A stretch of DNA of 64,000 nucleotides from NCBI RefSeq assembly GCF_031179145.1, contig NZ_JAPSIB010000018.1, forward strand, positions 1 through 64,000. Reading direction: 5' to 3'. The stretch's first letter is position 1, and each line of letters opens with the position of its first letter. The notes beneath the pieces are model-generated. The model did not search any database. It was not told the DNA's origin and saw only the letters and a program-made list of their open reading frames with translations. Shown one piece after another: positions 7,667-16,909 of the stretch. Position numbers and translations under genes: made by a program. This DNA is from Brevibacterium sp. (lineage in GTDB: Bacteria > Actinomycetota > Actinomycetes > Actinomycetales > Brevibacteriaceae).

Positions 7667-9187
7667 TCACACCTCGGCGTCGACGTCCTTCGCGGTCGGG
7701 TCCCATTTGATGATTCCGACCGCGATCGCTCCCGCCAGCGGGGCGCAGGCGACGATCCAGAACACGCCCGTGCCCATCGACGCGGCGAGGATCGGGAACA
7801 TGATGAGCGAGACGATCGAGAACGACCGCAGCACGGACTGATTGAATCCGATGCCCACGCCGCGCAGCCTCGTCGGGTAGGACAGGGTTGCGTAGTTCAT
7901 CAGGTTCGCGCCCGGTCCGCCGGCCTGGGCGAAGACGAAGGCGGCGAGCATCGCCACCGACACCAGCACCAAGGCGCCGGACGGGATGCCGACGATCGCG
8001 AGCAGGATCAGCGCGGCGGCCTGGATCGAGAAGCCGACCAGGGTCATCCTGCGGCTGCCGAAGCGGTTGACGATCGACATCCCGAGCAGACCGCCGATCG
8101 CCCCGAACCCGAGATTGATGACCAACGAGGACACGATGGTGACGAACGGCCCCTGTTGGAACAGGGTCGAGATGATCAGCGGGGTGCCATATGCGACGGC
8201 GTTGTAGCCGAAGGTCGAGAACACGGACACGCACAGGGCGACGATCGTGCGGATGCGGTACTGGGGCGAGAACAGCTCCGCGAAGACGGCCCAGCGCTTG
8301 TCGGCGCGGTCGGCCGCCGTGGGAGTGACGGCCTCGGGGGCGAGTTCGACGTCGAGTCCGTGGTGGGAGCGCATGACGTCGACGGCACCCTTGAGGTCAC
8401 CCTGGTCGGCCAGCCACTGCGGCGACTCGGCGAGGTAGCGCCGGCGGACGAGGAGCACGATGACGGCCGGGACCGCGCCGAAGCCGACGACCACCCGCCA
8501 GAGGATGTCGTGCTGATCGTAGGGCAGGGAGATGAAGAAGATGAGCACGATGAGGTAGCCGATCCCGGTCGCCATGTACCAGGCCGGTGACCAGGCGTTG
8601 ACGCGTTGCGACCGGTTGCCCTTGCCCTTGAGCTTGGAGAACTCGGCGAGGAAGGCCATCGCCACCGGCAGGTCGAGGCCCACGCCGATGCCCATGATGA
8701 AGCGGAAGAAGATCAGCGTCCACTCTTCCGGGGCGAGCGCGCAGCCGATCGCCGCGACGACGAAGAAGACCATGTCGGCCATGAAGAGCTTGTAGCGGCC
8801 GAAGCGGTCGACGAGGTATCCGCCGAACAGGGCGCCGATGACCGCACCGACCATGATCGAGGCGTTGACGAGGCCGGTCATGAAACCGGACAGGCCGAAC
8901 TGCTCCTTGATCGCGGTGATCCCGAACGCCAGGGACGAGAAGTCGTAGGCGTCCATGAAGATCCCGCCGAGAGCGAGGATGATCACAGCCTTCGTCTTCG
9001 TGCCCTGCGATCCGAACTCGGCGAGCAGTGAGTTGACGTCCGCGGCCGAACGCGCGACCCGCTTCGCCGCGGTTGCGGTTCCTGGGTTCGCGGAGGCTTC
9101 GTTCGCCGAGGTGCTGGAGGTGGTGTTCGCCGAGGTGGCCCTTGCGCTGCCGCCGGGTGAGGCGGTCTTTGATTCTGATTCAGTCAC
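7667..9187 (-). CDS. MFS transporter (sugar/phosphate:H+ symporter-like)
   Basis: About 506 residues, with a 65-residue Ser/Thr/Ala-rich cytosolic N-terminus and then 12 membrane segments. The signature loops are visible: DRFGRYK after TM2, RFIMGIGVGLDLP in TM4, AESPQWL after TM6 and NRFGSRR after TM8. The arrangement resembles the metabolite:H+ symporter and phosphate porter branches. The start is uncertain: the GTG at 9187 and a TTG at 9217 both lack a good Shine-Dalgarno sequence. It is convergent with the secreted SMP-30-like gene, with only about 40 bp between them and no hairpin that I can see. Substrate unknown. Confidence 0.82.
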   Translation of the reverse strand: MTESESKTASPGGSARATSANTTSSTSANEASANPGTATAAKRVARSAADVNSLLAEFGSQGTKTKAVIILALGGIFMDAYDFSSLAFGITAIKEQFGLSGFMTGLVNASIMVGAVIGALFGGYLVDRFGRYKLFMADMVFFVVAAIGCALAPEEWTLIFFRFIMGIGVGLDLPVAMAFLAEFSKLKGKGNRSQRVNAWSPAWYMATGIGYLIVLIFFISLPYDQHDILWRVVVGFGAVPAVIVLLVRRRYLAESPQWLADQGDLKGAVDVMRSHHGLDVELAPEAVTPTAADRADKRWAVFAELFSPQYRIRTIVALCVSVFSTFGYNAVAYGTPLIISTLFQQGPFVTIVSSLVINLGFGAIGGLLGMSIVNRFGSRRMTLVGFSIQAAALILLAIVGIPSGALVLVSVAMLAAFVFAQAGGPGANLMNYATLSYPTRLRGVGIGFNQSVLRSFSIVSLIMFPILAASMGTGVFWIVACAPLAGAIAVGIIKWDPTAKDVDAEV

Positions 9188-9286
9188 GGCAGACCAGTGT
9201 GAGGCCGGGCGCTTCAATCTCGGTCACAGCACGTCACACTCCGTCACGGTAGGTTTCGCATTCGCCCTCGGGCTGGTGCGGCCGAG

Positions 9287-9814
9287 TCAGAAGAGCGTGG
9301 TGGAATCCAAGTTTGAAATTCCGGTGCCCTGCCTGAGGTCGAAGCGAGCTTCCGTCCTTCGCAGCATCTCGAACGTATCCAAAGTCTTGACGTTCATTGC
9401 CTGGCATGCATCAGGAATGAGCACGCGCTTTCGCGCGAGTGGTTTCGACCGCTCGTGTGTCACTACCGTGAAGTCATGGCCTCTTGCGTGGGCGACCAGC
9501 AGATAATCGGCGTTGTTACCGGTGAAACCCGCAAGAGCAGCATCGGTGTAGCTCTGAGACACAGCCCATCCTGTCAGTTCGGCGAAATGTCTCGTTGCAT
9601 GTCTATCGACTTCGCGGAAGAAATCTTGATGCTGACGAGCCCAGTGAGCAAGTTCATCATCTCCCACGGTGAGCTCTTCGAAGACAGCATCGATACTGCA
9701 GGCACCGCTTTTCTGGTGCATCAACTCGAGCCAATCCCAGAAGCCTGGAGCGGTCTCGAACGAATAGTAACGGTTCTTCGCCTCGATCAAGACGTTGGCA
9801 TCAAGGAGGTACAT
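9287..9814 (-). CDS. DUF4411 PIN-like protein (probable toxin of an ImmA/PIN pair)
   Basis: The 175-residue protein starts MYLLDANVLIEAKNRYY, the signature of DUF4411, a PIN-nuclease-fold family. Acidic residues at the expected positions (Asp5, Glu11, later DAALAGFTGNNADYLLVAHA and VVTHE) fit a PIN metal site. The ATG at 9814 shares TGATG with the upstream stop; a GTG at 9817 is also possible. It is coupled to an XRE/ImmA metallopeptidase gene, the classic partner of DUF4411. Base composition is clearly more A/T-rich than in flanking genes, which suggests transfer. RNase toxicity is expected from the family, not shown. Confidence 0.82.
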   Translation of the reverse strand: MYLLDANVLIEAKNRYYSFETAPGFWDWLELMHQKSGACSIDAVFEELTVGDDELAHWARQHQDFFREVDRHATRHFAELTGWAVSQSYTDAALAGFTGNNADYLLVAHARGHDFTVVTHERSKPLARKRVLIPDACQAMNVKTLDTFEMLRRTEARFDLRQGTGISNLDSTTLF

Positions 9815-10965
9815 CACGCTGCCCCGAGTTCTTCGGCCATTCTCTGAAACGTCGAATGGGAACGTGTTCCGAGCAGCCGGTATGCCTCCCGGTAGGTTGT
9901 CGTACCTTCGAAGGTACTGCCGATGACGGCCTGCGCAAACCTGCGGCTCAACCGAACTGGCTGAGTGTAGTAATAGTTACCGCCCGATCCCCCCTCTTGC
10001 CTGTCCTCAAGGAAGCTGAGCACTCTTACGCGCTCTGCATCGAAAACGCGCAGGTACTCGTCCCAGGAGAGAGTCCCTGCTTCGAGCAGCCGATTGACTA
10101 TGACGAGGGTGCTGACTCGGAACTTCGCAGCCAGTCGATCGAGTTCGACGACATCGGTTTGACCAAAGCTTTCGATTCTCAGGTCCTCGAGCGGCACGAG
10201 GACTTCAGCAGCAATCCGGTTGCACCATTGTTCTTCTGGCGCCTTGACGGTCAGCTTCACATCGGCGTCGGAGACCGCACTGGTTCCCAAGAAGATATGC
10301 GCCAGCTCATGAACCAAAGTGAAGATCTGAGCTGCCTTCGTGTCGGCACCGTTGACGAAGATCAGCGGCGCGATTGGGTCTGCCAATGCGAAACCGCGAA
10401 ACTCCTGAGGATCGAGAACACGATGAGTGTTGGAGCCGACGATCCCACTGATCATCACGAGGACTCCAGTGTTCTCGATCGAGTTTCGCAGTTCTCGGAG
10501 AGCCGTCGACCAGTCGCGAAAAGCCCCATTGGTTTCAAGATTCAGTCGAGTCCTAATGACGTCAGCGACTGCGACAGGATCATCCTTGATCGCAGCACTG
10601 CCGACGAAGTCCAGATCGTCAATGCCTGATTCCTCAGCGTGAGCCCTGTACCATTCTTGGCGTTCTTGGCATGAATAGATCGTTTCGAGTAGATCGGCAG
10701 AGGTGCGCCGAACTGGGTCGTTGCGGAACGTGCGCATATCCGCGATCGGCAGCTCTTCAACCGGAGGCTCGGGCAGAAACAGCAAGCCGAACGGCACATG
10801 TGTGTCGTGAGCGAATTTCTCCAGTTGCTTGAGTGTCGGTTTCACCGTCCCCGCAACCCACTCGTGCAGTCGGGGAGCTCTTCTGTCGACTGTTTCATCG
10901 TCCCAGCCGGCACGTTCGACCGCCCACTTGAGCAAAGCCGGAGCCACGTCGACTCTGACGGTCAC
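9814..10965 (-). CDS. ImmA/IrrE family metallopeptidase with N-terminal helix-turn-helix (COG2856)
   Basis: The 383-residue protein has an N-terminal region (residues about 5-60) like the XRE-type DNA-binding part of COG2856 proteins, and a central ImmA/IrrE peptidase domain. The zinc motif HELAH is followed by IFLG, and the downstream EEQWCNRIAAEVLVP supplies the third zinc-ligand Glu. The GTG at 10965 was chosen because GGAGG (10974-10978) lies eight bases upstream; a GTG at 10974 touches that sequence. It precedes and is coupled to a DUF4411 PIN gene, so it is probably the antitoxin/regulator. Low G+C compared with neighbours. Confidence 0.85.
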   Translation of the reverse strand: MTVRVDVAPALLKWAVERAGWDDETVDRRAPRLHEWVAGTVKPTLKQLEKFAHDTHVPFGLLFLPEPPVEELPIADMRTFRNDPVRRTSADLLETIYSCQERQEWYRAHAEESGIDDLDFVGSAAIKDDPVAVADVIRTRLNLETNGAFRDWSTALRELRNSIENTGVLVMISGIVGSNTHRVLDPQEFRGFALADPIAPLIFVNGADTKAAQIFTLVHELAHIFLGTSAVSDADVKLTVKAPEEQWCNRIAAEVLVPLEDLRIESFGQTDVVELDRLAAKFRVSTLVIVNRLLEAGTLSWDEYLRVFDAERVRVLSFLEDRQEGGSGGNYYYTQPVRLSRRFAQAVIGSTFEGTTTYREAYRLLGTRSHSTFQRMAEELGAA

Positions 10966-11264
10966 TTCGATCACCTCCGGCTTCCATTGACCAAGCGCTA
11001 TCTATACAGTCTAGCGACGGACACTGACGCAGAATCGCATCGAATGTGCTGATTGCGGATGCGCTGATTGCGGTCGTGCATCTGGAGCGGGATCCCGACG
11101 ATTTGGCACTGTCCACTTTGAATGGTCTTGGTTGAGAATCGAGCTGCTCAAAGCAAGTCGTGTCAATCGCGGCACCTGCCGGGTTGCACACCGTGCTGTT
11201 CCAAGGAGACCGTGCCCAATGCTCCCCGCCGACACTATGCTCGGAGGTCAGGAGGTGACGGCCG
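10966..11264. promoter_or_regulatory. Intergenic region between divergent genes with a direct repeat
   Basis: About 300 bp of lower-G+C sequence between the ImmA gene and the MBL-fold gene. It holds a direct repeat GCTGATTGCGG at 11048-11058 and 11063-11073 (15-base period) and an AGGAGG-like ribosome-binding site just before 11265. No open frame with family features was found. The repeat could be an autoregulatory site for the ImmA/XRE protein. Confidence 0.3.
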
Positions 11265-12092
11265 ATGACCCGATTGACGAACGTCACGATCTGCAGGACC
11301 TGCGGCGTCGAATTCGCCCAGCCCACTCCCCCGGTCTGCCCGATCTGTGAGGACGAGAGGCAGTTCGTGCCCAGCGGCGGCCAGGTGTGGACGAGTCGCG
11401 ATGGACTCGAGGCCGAGGGCCACTCGGTCATCGTCAAAGAGCGCGAGCCCGGCCTCTTCGCCCTCCACGTCGAACCGAGATTCGGCATCGGCCAGACCTG
11501 CTACCTCGCGCAGACCGAGCACGGCAATCTGCTCTTCGACGTCCCATCCTTCATCGACGCCGAGGCGATCGCCGCCATCGGCGACCTCGGTGGCGTCTCG
11601 GCCATCGCACCGAGCCACCCTCACATGTTCGGCGTCCAGCTCGAATGGAGTGCCGCCTTCGACGATGCTCCGATCTACGTCTGCTCCCCGGATTCCGAGT
11701 GGCTCCAGCGCCGAGGCGAGGCGATCGTGTCCTACGTCGATGTCGTCGAAGCGCTGCCGGGAGTTCGGCTGCAGCGAGTCGGCGGGCACTTCCTCGGCAG
11801 CGCCATCGCTCTGTGGACCGGTGCGGACGGCAACGGGGTGATGCTCAGCGGCGATTCGATCGGACCCGTGGCGCGCGATGGCTGGGTGACGTTCATGCGC
11901 AGCTTCCCCAATTATCTGCCGCTGTCGGCGACGGTCGTCCGACGCATCGCCGCCTCGGTGGCTGATCTCGACTTCGACCGGATGTACGGCAACTTCGGCC
12001 AGCAGATCCCGGAAGGAGCCCACCGAGCGGTGCAGGAATCGGCCGAGCGCTACGCCGAATGGGTCTCGGGCGTTCACGACGACCTCGCCTGA
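11265..12092 (+). CDS. MBL-fold hydrolase-like protein with N-terminal zinc ribbon and incomplete metal site
   Basis: The 275-residue protein begins with a four-cysteine knuckle (C10, C13, C25, C28), like a rubredoxin-type zinc ribbon. A metallo-beta-lactamase fold follows. The canonical HxHxDH motif appears as S-H-P-H-M-F-G (about residues 117-123): both histidines are kept but the Asp-His pair is lost. The later GGHFLGS and SGDS motifs (third histidine and bridging Asp) are present. It may therefore bind one metal or act differently from glyoxalase-II-type enzymes. The ATG follows AGGAGG by about eight bases. Cytosolic; substrate unknown. Confidence 0.75.
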   Translation: MTRLTNVTICRTCGVEFAQPTPPVCPICEDERQFVPSGGQVWTSRDGLEAEGHSVIVKEREPGLFALHVEPRFGIGQTCYLAQTEHGNLLFDVPSFIDAEAIAAIGDLGGVSAIAPSHPHMFGVQLEWSAAFDDAPIYVCSPDSEWLQRRGEAIVSYVDVVEALPGVRLQRVGGHFLGSAIALWTGADGNGVMLSGDSIGPVARDGWVTFMRSFPNYLPLSATVVRRIAASVADLDFDRMYGNFGQQIPEGAHRAVQESAERYAEWVSGVHDDLA

Positions 12093-12162
12093 TCCGCCGG
12101 CCGACCTTGTGCGCACCATGCTCGACCTTGACCGCTCCTCGAACGCGTGTTCGAATAGAGGC

Positions 12163-13275
12163 ATGAGATGGGTACAGCCGGGCGCACAGCTCTTCGGAGT
12201 CAAGGGGCTGGTGCGCAGCGTCACCGCCCCCGAATTCGCCGGCATGACCTTCCACGAGGTGCTCGCGAAGTCCGCGCTCAACAAAGTGCCGACATCGAGT
12301 TCCATGCCGTTCTCCTGGACGATCAATCCCTACCGCGGGTGCTCTCATGCCTGCGTCTACTGCTTTGCCCGCAATACCCACCGGTATCTCGACCTCGACC
12401 CAGGGGCCGATTTCGATCGGCAGGTGATCGTCAAGATCAACACCCCTGAGGTCCTTGCCGCGGAGGTGGCGAAACCGAAATGGACGCACGAGCTGGTCGC
12501 GCTGGGGACCAACACCGACCCCTACCAGCGCGCCGAGGGCCGGTACGGTCTGATGCCGGGAATCATCACCGCACTCGCCGAACATGACACCCCGATGTCG
12601 ATCCTGACCAAGGGCACGCTCCTGCGCCGTGACCTCCCTCTGCTCGCCCGAGCCGCCGAGGATGTGCCGGTCGAGCTCGGAATGTCGATCGCCGTTCACG
12701 ACGACGAACTCCAGCAATCGATCGAGCCGGGGACACCGACGACGACCGCCCGGCTCGCGACGGTGAAGGCCGCCGCGGACCTTGGATTCGATGTCTCGGT
12801 GTTCCTCATGCCCGTGATGCCCAAGCTCACCGATTCGATCGACCACCTTGACCAGGCACTCAAGGCGATCCGCGACGCGGGCGCGACCAGAGTGGTCTAC
12901 GGTGCCCTGCATCTGCGTCCCGGCGCTCGCGAATGGTTCTTCGCCTGGCTCGAGCGGGAACACCCCGACCTCCTCCCCCGCTATCGCCGGATGTATGCGA
13001 ACTCCTCATACGCATCGAAGGAGTATCGGAAGTGGCTCGCCGAACGCATCAACCCCCTCATCGACAGGTACAGCCTCCGGGGAGCTGACGAGGAAGACCC
13101 GTCTCCGCGCGACACGTCGGCCTTGGGCTCGACCGCCGGTCCAGGCTCGGTCTCAGGCTCAGGGAGAACGATCAGCTGGCAGAGGTTCCGGGCCCGACGC
13201 GAGCAGATGCGGGTGAGCGGAAACGAGAGCCTCGGTGCAAGCCTCGCTCCGCCAGCTCAGCAAGCGCTGTTCTGA
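12163..13275 (+). CDS. Rv2578c-type radical SAM protein (SplB-like)
   Basis: The 370-residue protein has the radical SAM cluster motif in NPYRGCSHACVYCFARNTH (C-x3-C-x2-C) around residues 60-75. It also has the conserved region LGTNTDPYQRAEGRYGLMPG seen in the Rv2578c/PA0069 family related to spore photoproduct lyase. The C-terminal 60 residues are low-complexity and basic. The start was set at ATG 12163 (MRWVQPG, family-like); an upstream GTG at 12109 would add 18 residues without similarity. It follows the MBL gene by 70 bp on the same strand. The reaction catalysed by this family is not established. Confidence 0.88.
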   Translation: MRWVQPGAQLFGVKGLVRSVTAPEFAGMTFHEVLAKSALNKVPTSSSMPFSWTINPYRGCSHACVYCFARNTHRYLDLDPGADFDRQVIVKINTPEVLAAEVAKPKWTHELVALGTNTDPYQRAEGRYGLMPGIITALAEHDTPMSILTKGTLLRRDLPLLARAAEDVPVELGMSIAVHDDELQQSIEPGTPTTTARLATVKAAADLGFDVSVFLMPVMPKLTDSIDHLDQALKAIRDAGATRVVYGALHLRPGAREWFFAWLEREHPDLLPRYRRMYANSSYASKEYRKWLAERINPLIDRYSLRGADEEDPSPRDTSALGSTAGPGSVSGSGRTISWQRFRARREQMRVSGNESLGASLAPPAQQALF

Positions 13276-13392
13276 CGCTCACGCGCGAGTGTTCCGCGAG
13301 TGTCCTCGGCATCACGGGAAGCGAATGAAATAAAAGGAGCTGTTCGGCAGTTGTTCCCTATCGACAGCACAGTCAGTACCAGGAGCGATTGG

Positions 13393-13899
13393 GTGACGAC
13401 GATCATCGGCCACACAGGACTAACCCCCGACGCCCTTCGCGAGACGTTCTCCCACTTCCCGCAGGGCGTCGTTCTCATCGGCGCAGAAGTCGACGGCACC
13501 CGGCACGGTCTGATTGCCTCCACATTCACCGTCGGCATCTCCCTCGACCCGCCGCTGGCCAGTGTCGCGATCCAGCTCGGATCCTCCACCTGGGAGCTGC
13601 TGCGCTCGGCGCCGTCCCTGGGAGTCTCGCTCCTCGGTTCCCACCAATCGGGGCTCGTGCGGCAGCTCGCCTCCCCGGACCGCAGCCGCAGGTTCGCCGA
13701 AATCGAGACCGCCGTCGACCTCGACGGAGCGCTCACCGTCACCGACAGCCCGGCGCACCTCTGGACGCGCGTCCACAGCGAGATGCCGGCCGGCGATCAC
13801 ACCCTGGCTCTGCTGGAGATCCTCGACGTGACCACCTCGACGAGCCCGGAAGCTCTCGTCTTCCACCGCAGTTCCTTCAAGAACATCACCGCTGAGTGA
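13393..13899 (+). CDS. Flavin reductase-like (FMN-binding split-barrel) protein
   Basis: The 168-residue protein has the flavin-reductase-like fold: L-R-E-T-F-S-H-F-P-Q-G-V near the N-terminus, then GLIASTFTVGISLDPPLASV (flavin phosphate-binding strand) and a terminal F-H-R-S. These are the hallmarks of HpaC/ActVB-type NAD(P)H:flavin reductases and their FMN-binding relatives. The start is the GTG at 13393, with AGGAGC about seven bases upstream; an ATG at 13300 would add 31 unrelated residues. It probably supplies reduced flavin or is an FMN-dependent oxidoreductase; no monooxygenase partner is adjacent. Confidence 0.82.
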   Translation: MTTIIGHTGLTPDALRETFSHFPQGVVLIGAEVDGTRHGLIASTFTVGISLDPPLASVAIQLGSSTWELLRSAPSLGVSLLGSHQSGLVRQLASPDRSRRFAEIETAVDLDGALTVTDSPAHLWTRVHSEMPAGDHTLALLEILDVTTSTSPEALVFHRSSFKNITAE

Positions 13900-13950
13900 C
13901 CTGATCGCCGGTGAGGAATAAACCGGCCCCAGGTCCCGGTTGGCACCGAC

Positions 13951-14673
13951 ATGAGGATTGAGATCTGGTCGGACATCGCCTGCCCCTGGTGCTTCATCGG
14001 CAAACGCCGGTTCGAGACCGCCTTGGAGCGGTTCGACCACAAGGATGACGTCGACGTCACGTGGCACAGCTATCAGCTCGACCCCGGCCTGCCCGAGCAT
14101 TTCGACGGATCCGAGGCCGAGTACCTCAGCCGGTCCAAGGGCATGCCGATCGAGCAGGTCAAGCAGATGTTCGATCACGTTTCCGCGCAGGCGGAAGGCG
14201 AGGGTCTCGACTACGACTTCGACTCCATCGTCGTCGCCAACAGCTTCACCGCGCATCGGTTCCTTCACTTGGCCAAGACGCAGGGTGTCATGAGCGAGGC
14301 CGAAGAGGCCCTCCTGTCGGGCCACTTCGAACACGGCCGGGACATCTCCGATCACGACTACCTCGCCGAGGTGGGCCATGCGCTGGGCATCGACCCTGCT
14401 CTCACCCGTCGCGTGCTCGATTCCGATGAGTTCGTCGCCGAGGTGGAGGCCGACATCGCCGAGGCCCGTGCCCTCGGAGTCAGTGGAGTCCCGTTCTTCG
14501 TCTTCGACCGCAGATACGGAATCTCCGGCGCCCAGTCACCTGAGACCTTCGTCGAGGCGCTCGAGACGGCATGGCAGGAGAGTGAGAAGCTCACGGTTCT
14601 GGCCGGTGATTCGACTCGCTCCGATTCCGCTGCGCACGGGGGTGCCGTCTGCGGCCCCGACGGCTGCGATTGA
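13951..14673 (+). CDS. DsbA family oxidoreductase, FrnE-like
   Basis: The 240-residue protein starts MRIEIWSDIACPWCFIGKRR, with the CPWC redox motif at residues 11-14 and no signal peptide. This fits the cytosolic FrnE branch of DsbA-fold thiol-disulfide oxidoreductases. The cis-Pro loop is SGVPFFVFDRRYGISGAQ, as in FrnE proteins. The C-terminus adds a small Cys pair (VCGPDGCD), also seen in some members. It lies between the flavin reductase and the MgtC gene on the same strand and may act in thiol redox homeostasis under oxidative stress. Confidence 0.88.
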   Translation: MRIEIWSDIACPWCFIGKRRFETALERFDHKDDVDVTWHSYQLDPGLPEHFDGSEAEYLSRSKGMPIEQVKQMFDHVSAQAEGEGLDYDFDSIVVANSFTAHRFLHLAKTQGVMSEAEEALLSGHFEHGRDISDHDYLAEVGHALGIDPALTRRVLDSDEFVAEVEADIAEARALGVSGVPFFVFDRRYGISGAQSPETFVEALETAWQESEKLTVLAGDSTRSDSAAHGGAVCGPDGCD

Positions 14674-14714
14674 GACGTTCCGGCATGAGCGATTGCGCGA
14701 TAATGTAGCTCACT

Positions 14715-15458
14715 ATGGACATCTCCGCGCAGTCGCTGGTCGGATTCTTCGAATCCACGAGCCTCGTCGAGGCGCAGCTGCTGCTGGTCAGCTTCGTCCT
14801 CTGCTCGCTCATCGGATTCGAGCGGCAGTTCCGACAGAAGGCGGCCGGCTATCGCACGCACGTCCTCGTCGGCATCGGCTCCTGCGCATTCACCCTGGTC
14901 TCGACCTATGGATTCGCCGCCGTCCTCGACAAGGACACAGTCCTGGATCCGTCGCGCATCGCCGCGCAGATCGTGTCCGGCATCGGCTTCCTCGGCGCGG
15001 GTGTCATCTTCAAGGGCAACAACGTCGTCCGCGGTCTCACGACGGCAGCCACGATCTGGGTGGCTGCGGCAGTCGGCATGGCGTGCGGGGCAGGTATGTT
15101 GTCCCTGGCCTCGATCGTCACGGCCGTCCACCTGCTCACCCTGTTCGTCATCGCCCCGCTCATCGCGAAGCTGCCAGACCACAACAGCCACAGGCTCCTC
15201 CGCATCACGTACGTCGACGGTGAGGGAGTCCTGCGCAAGATCCTCGGCGTCGCCAGCAGCATGGGCTTCACGAACTCGATCCTCGACACCAGCAGGATCG
15301 AAGGCGAAGGCGGCACTCGCCTCGTCCAGATCGACGTCAAGTTCTTGGGCAAGCCCCCGTTGCAGGCGCTCGTGCCCGAGCTCCTGGAGATCGACGGCGT
15401 GGAGAAGGTCAATCTCCGCGAGGATCAGGCCCACTCCAGCGACGATGACCGCATGTGA
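14715..15458 (+). CDS. MgtC/SapB family membrane protein
   Basis: The 247-residue protein has four to five membrane segments in the first 140 residues. The MgtC signature is visible: GFERQFRQKAAGYRTHVLVGIGSC, then GIGFLGAGVIF and VRGLTTAATIWVAAAVGMACG. The C-terminal 100 residues form a soluble ACT-like domain, as in MgtC. Family members affect magnesium starvation, acid or osmotic responses; MgtC itself regulates the ATP synthase in Salmonella, but SapB-like proteins in actinobacteria are not well assigned. It is convergent with the NCS1 permease. Confidence 0.88.
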   Translation: MDISAQSLVGFFESTSLVEAQLLLVSFVLCSLIGFERQFRQKAAGYRTHVLVGIGSCAFTLVSTYGFAAVLDKDTVLDPSRIAAQIVSGIGFLGAGVIFKGNNVVRGLTTAATIWVAAAVGMACGAGMLSLASIVTAVHLLTLFVIAPLIAKLPDHNSHRLLRITYVDGEGVLRKILGVASSMGFTNSILDTSRIEGEGGTRLVQIDVKFLGKPPLQALVPELLEIDGVEKVNLREDQAHSSDDDRM

Positions 15459-15535
15459 GCGCTCGGGCACAGTTGCGCGACGCCGCCGGTTCAGCAGGCC
15501 GTCTCCCCGCCGAGGTGATCCTCCGCTCAGTATTG

Positions 15536-16909
15536 TCAGTAGTGACCGGTGAAGGCCAGATGACCGCCGGTCTGCCCGTCGAATCGCCTCCGCGTCGGCC
15601 AGGACAGTGCCAGGTAGACGACGAATGAGATGACGAACGAGGGAATCGTTGCGCCGATGGCACTCGGAAACGTGTACGTGAGGATGTAGGAGGCCGCGGC
15701 CCCGATGATCCAGACTCCCACCGCGGACCAGTTCACCCCGCGGAGGTAGGAGTAGACGCCGCCGGAGTCCTTGAGGATGTCTCGCGAATAGGTGCGTCGT
15801 TTGATGATGTAGTAGTCGACGATGACGATGGCGAAGACCGGGACGAAGAAAGCGCCGATCATCACGAGGAAGTCGGTGAACTGGTTGAGCAGGTCGAGCC
15901 ACATCGCACCGAGGATCGAGATGGCGCCGAGGACCAGCGCCGTGGGCAGGAACTTCAGCGTGAACTTCGACTGGGCGTTGACGACTGAGTTGACCATTCC
16001 GTAGACGACCATGGTGTTCGTGGCCATGACGGACAGGAAGATGACGATCGCCAGGGCCCATCCGAACTCGGCGACGAGGACGGTCGGGTCGAATGGCGCA
16101 GCCTCACCGCTTTCGATCAGGACGTAGCAGAAAGCCGTCAGCCCCAGACTCATGGAGAGGACTGTCGAGAGGACGTAGCCGATCCCGGAGCCGACGATCC
16201 CGGCCCTCTGCGATGAGGCCAGGCGGTTGAGGTCGCCGGAGAGAACGGTCCAGGAGATCGCTGTCGCGATGACGATGTCCAAGGCGATGGCCGGAGTGAT
16301 TCCGAGCGTGGGGTCGCTGGGGATCTCCGCGTAGGCTGCCGGACTGTGGCCGGCGAACGCGACGATGAAGACGTAGGCCATGACGAGGAGGATGAGCACG
16401 GCGAACCAGGGCTCTGCCTTCTCGATCCCCTTGTGACCCAGGATCGCCAAGCACACCACGAGGGTCTGGCACAGGATGGAGAACAGGATCGGATTCGAGA
16501 ACCCGGTCGCCTGCTCGACGACGAAGTTGACGGTGACACCTGCCAGCATCGCCTGCACCCAGCTCCACCCCATGAGAATGATGACGTTGGCGGCCACAGG
16601 AAGGTAGCTGCCTTTGGAGCCGAACGCTCCACGGGTGATCGCCATGGTCGCCAGGCCCGTCCGGGTGCCGATGTTTCCGATGAGCGTGAGCACGACGGTG
16701 CCGATGAGAGTTCCGACGACGATCGCGATGATCGCAGTCGGGTACGAAATTCCGGGGACGAACAGAGTGCCGGTGAGCAGTGTGGTGACGACGAGGTTCG
16801 CCGCCAACCAGATCATCAGCATTCGCCGCATGGTCAGGGTGCCGCGGATGATTCCCCCTTCGTCCACGCTCGATTCGAGCCGGGATTCAAGTCGGCGATA
16901 CCAGTTCAT
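15536..16909 (-). CDS. NCS1-family cytosine/purine/allantoin-type permease
   Basis: The 457-residue protein has 12 hydrophobic segments and recognisable NCS1 features. An N-terminal cytosolic stretch precedes TM1 (IIRGTLTMRRMLMIW). A TM3 region reads RGAFGSKGSYLPV, and a TM10 loop reads IVIVDYYIIKRRTY (the V-D-Y-y-I/W motif after the loop). NCS1 porters co-transport nucleobases, hydantoins or thiamine precursors with H+ or Na+. It is translated from an ATG that overlaps the stop of the NTF2-like gene (ATGA, 16906-16909), so the two proteins are probably used in the same pathway. Substrate unresolved. Confidence 0.85.
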   Translation of the reverse strand: MNWYRRLESRLESSVDEGGIIRGTLTMRRMLMIWLAANLVVTTLLTGTLFVPGISYPTAIIAIVVGTLIGTVVLTLIGNIGTRTGLATMAITRGAFGSKGSYLPVAANVIILMGWSWVQAMLAGVTVNFVVEQATGFSNPILFSILCQTLVVCLAILGHKGIEKAEPWFAVLILLVMAYVFIVAFAGHSPAAYAEIPSDPTLGITPAIALDIVIATAISWTVLSGDLNRLASSQRAGIVGSGIGYVLSTVLSMSLGLTAFCYVLIESGEAAPFDPTVLVAEFGWALAIVIFLSVMATNTMVVYGMVNSVVNAQSKFTLKFLPTALVLGAISILGAMWLDLLNQFTDFLVMIGAFFVPVFAIVIVDYYIIKRRTYSRDILKDSGGVYSYLRGVNWSAVGVWIIGAAASYILTYTFPSAIGATIPSFVISFVVYLALSWPTRRRFDGQTGGHLAFTGHY

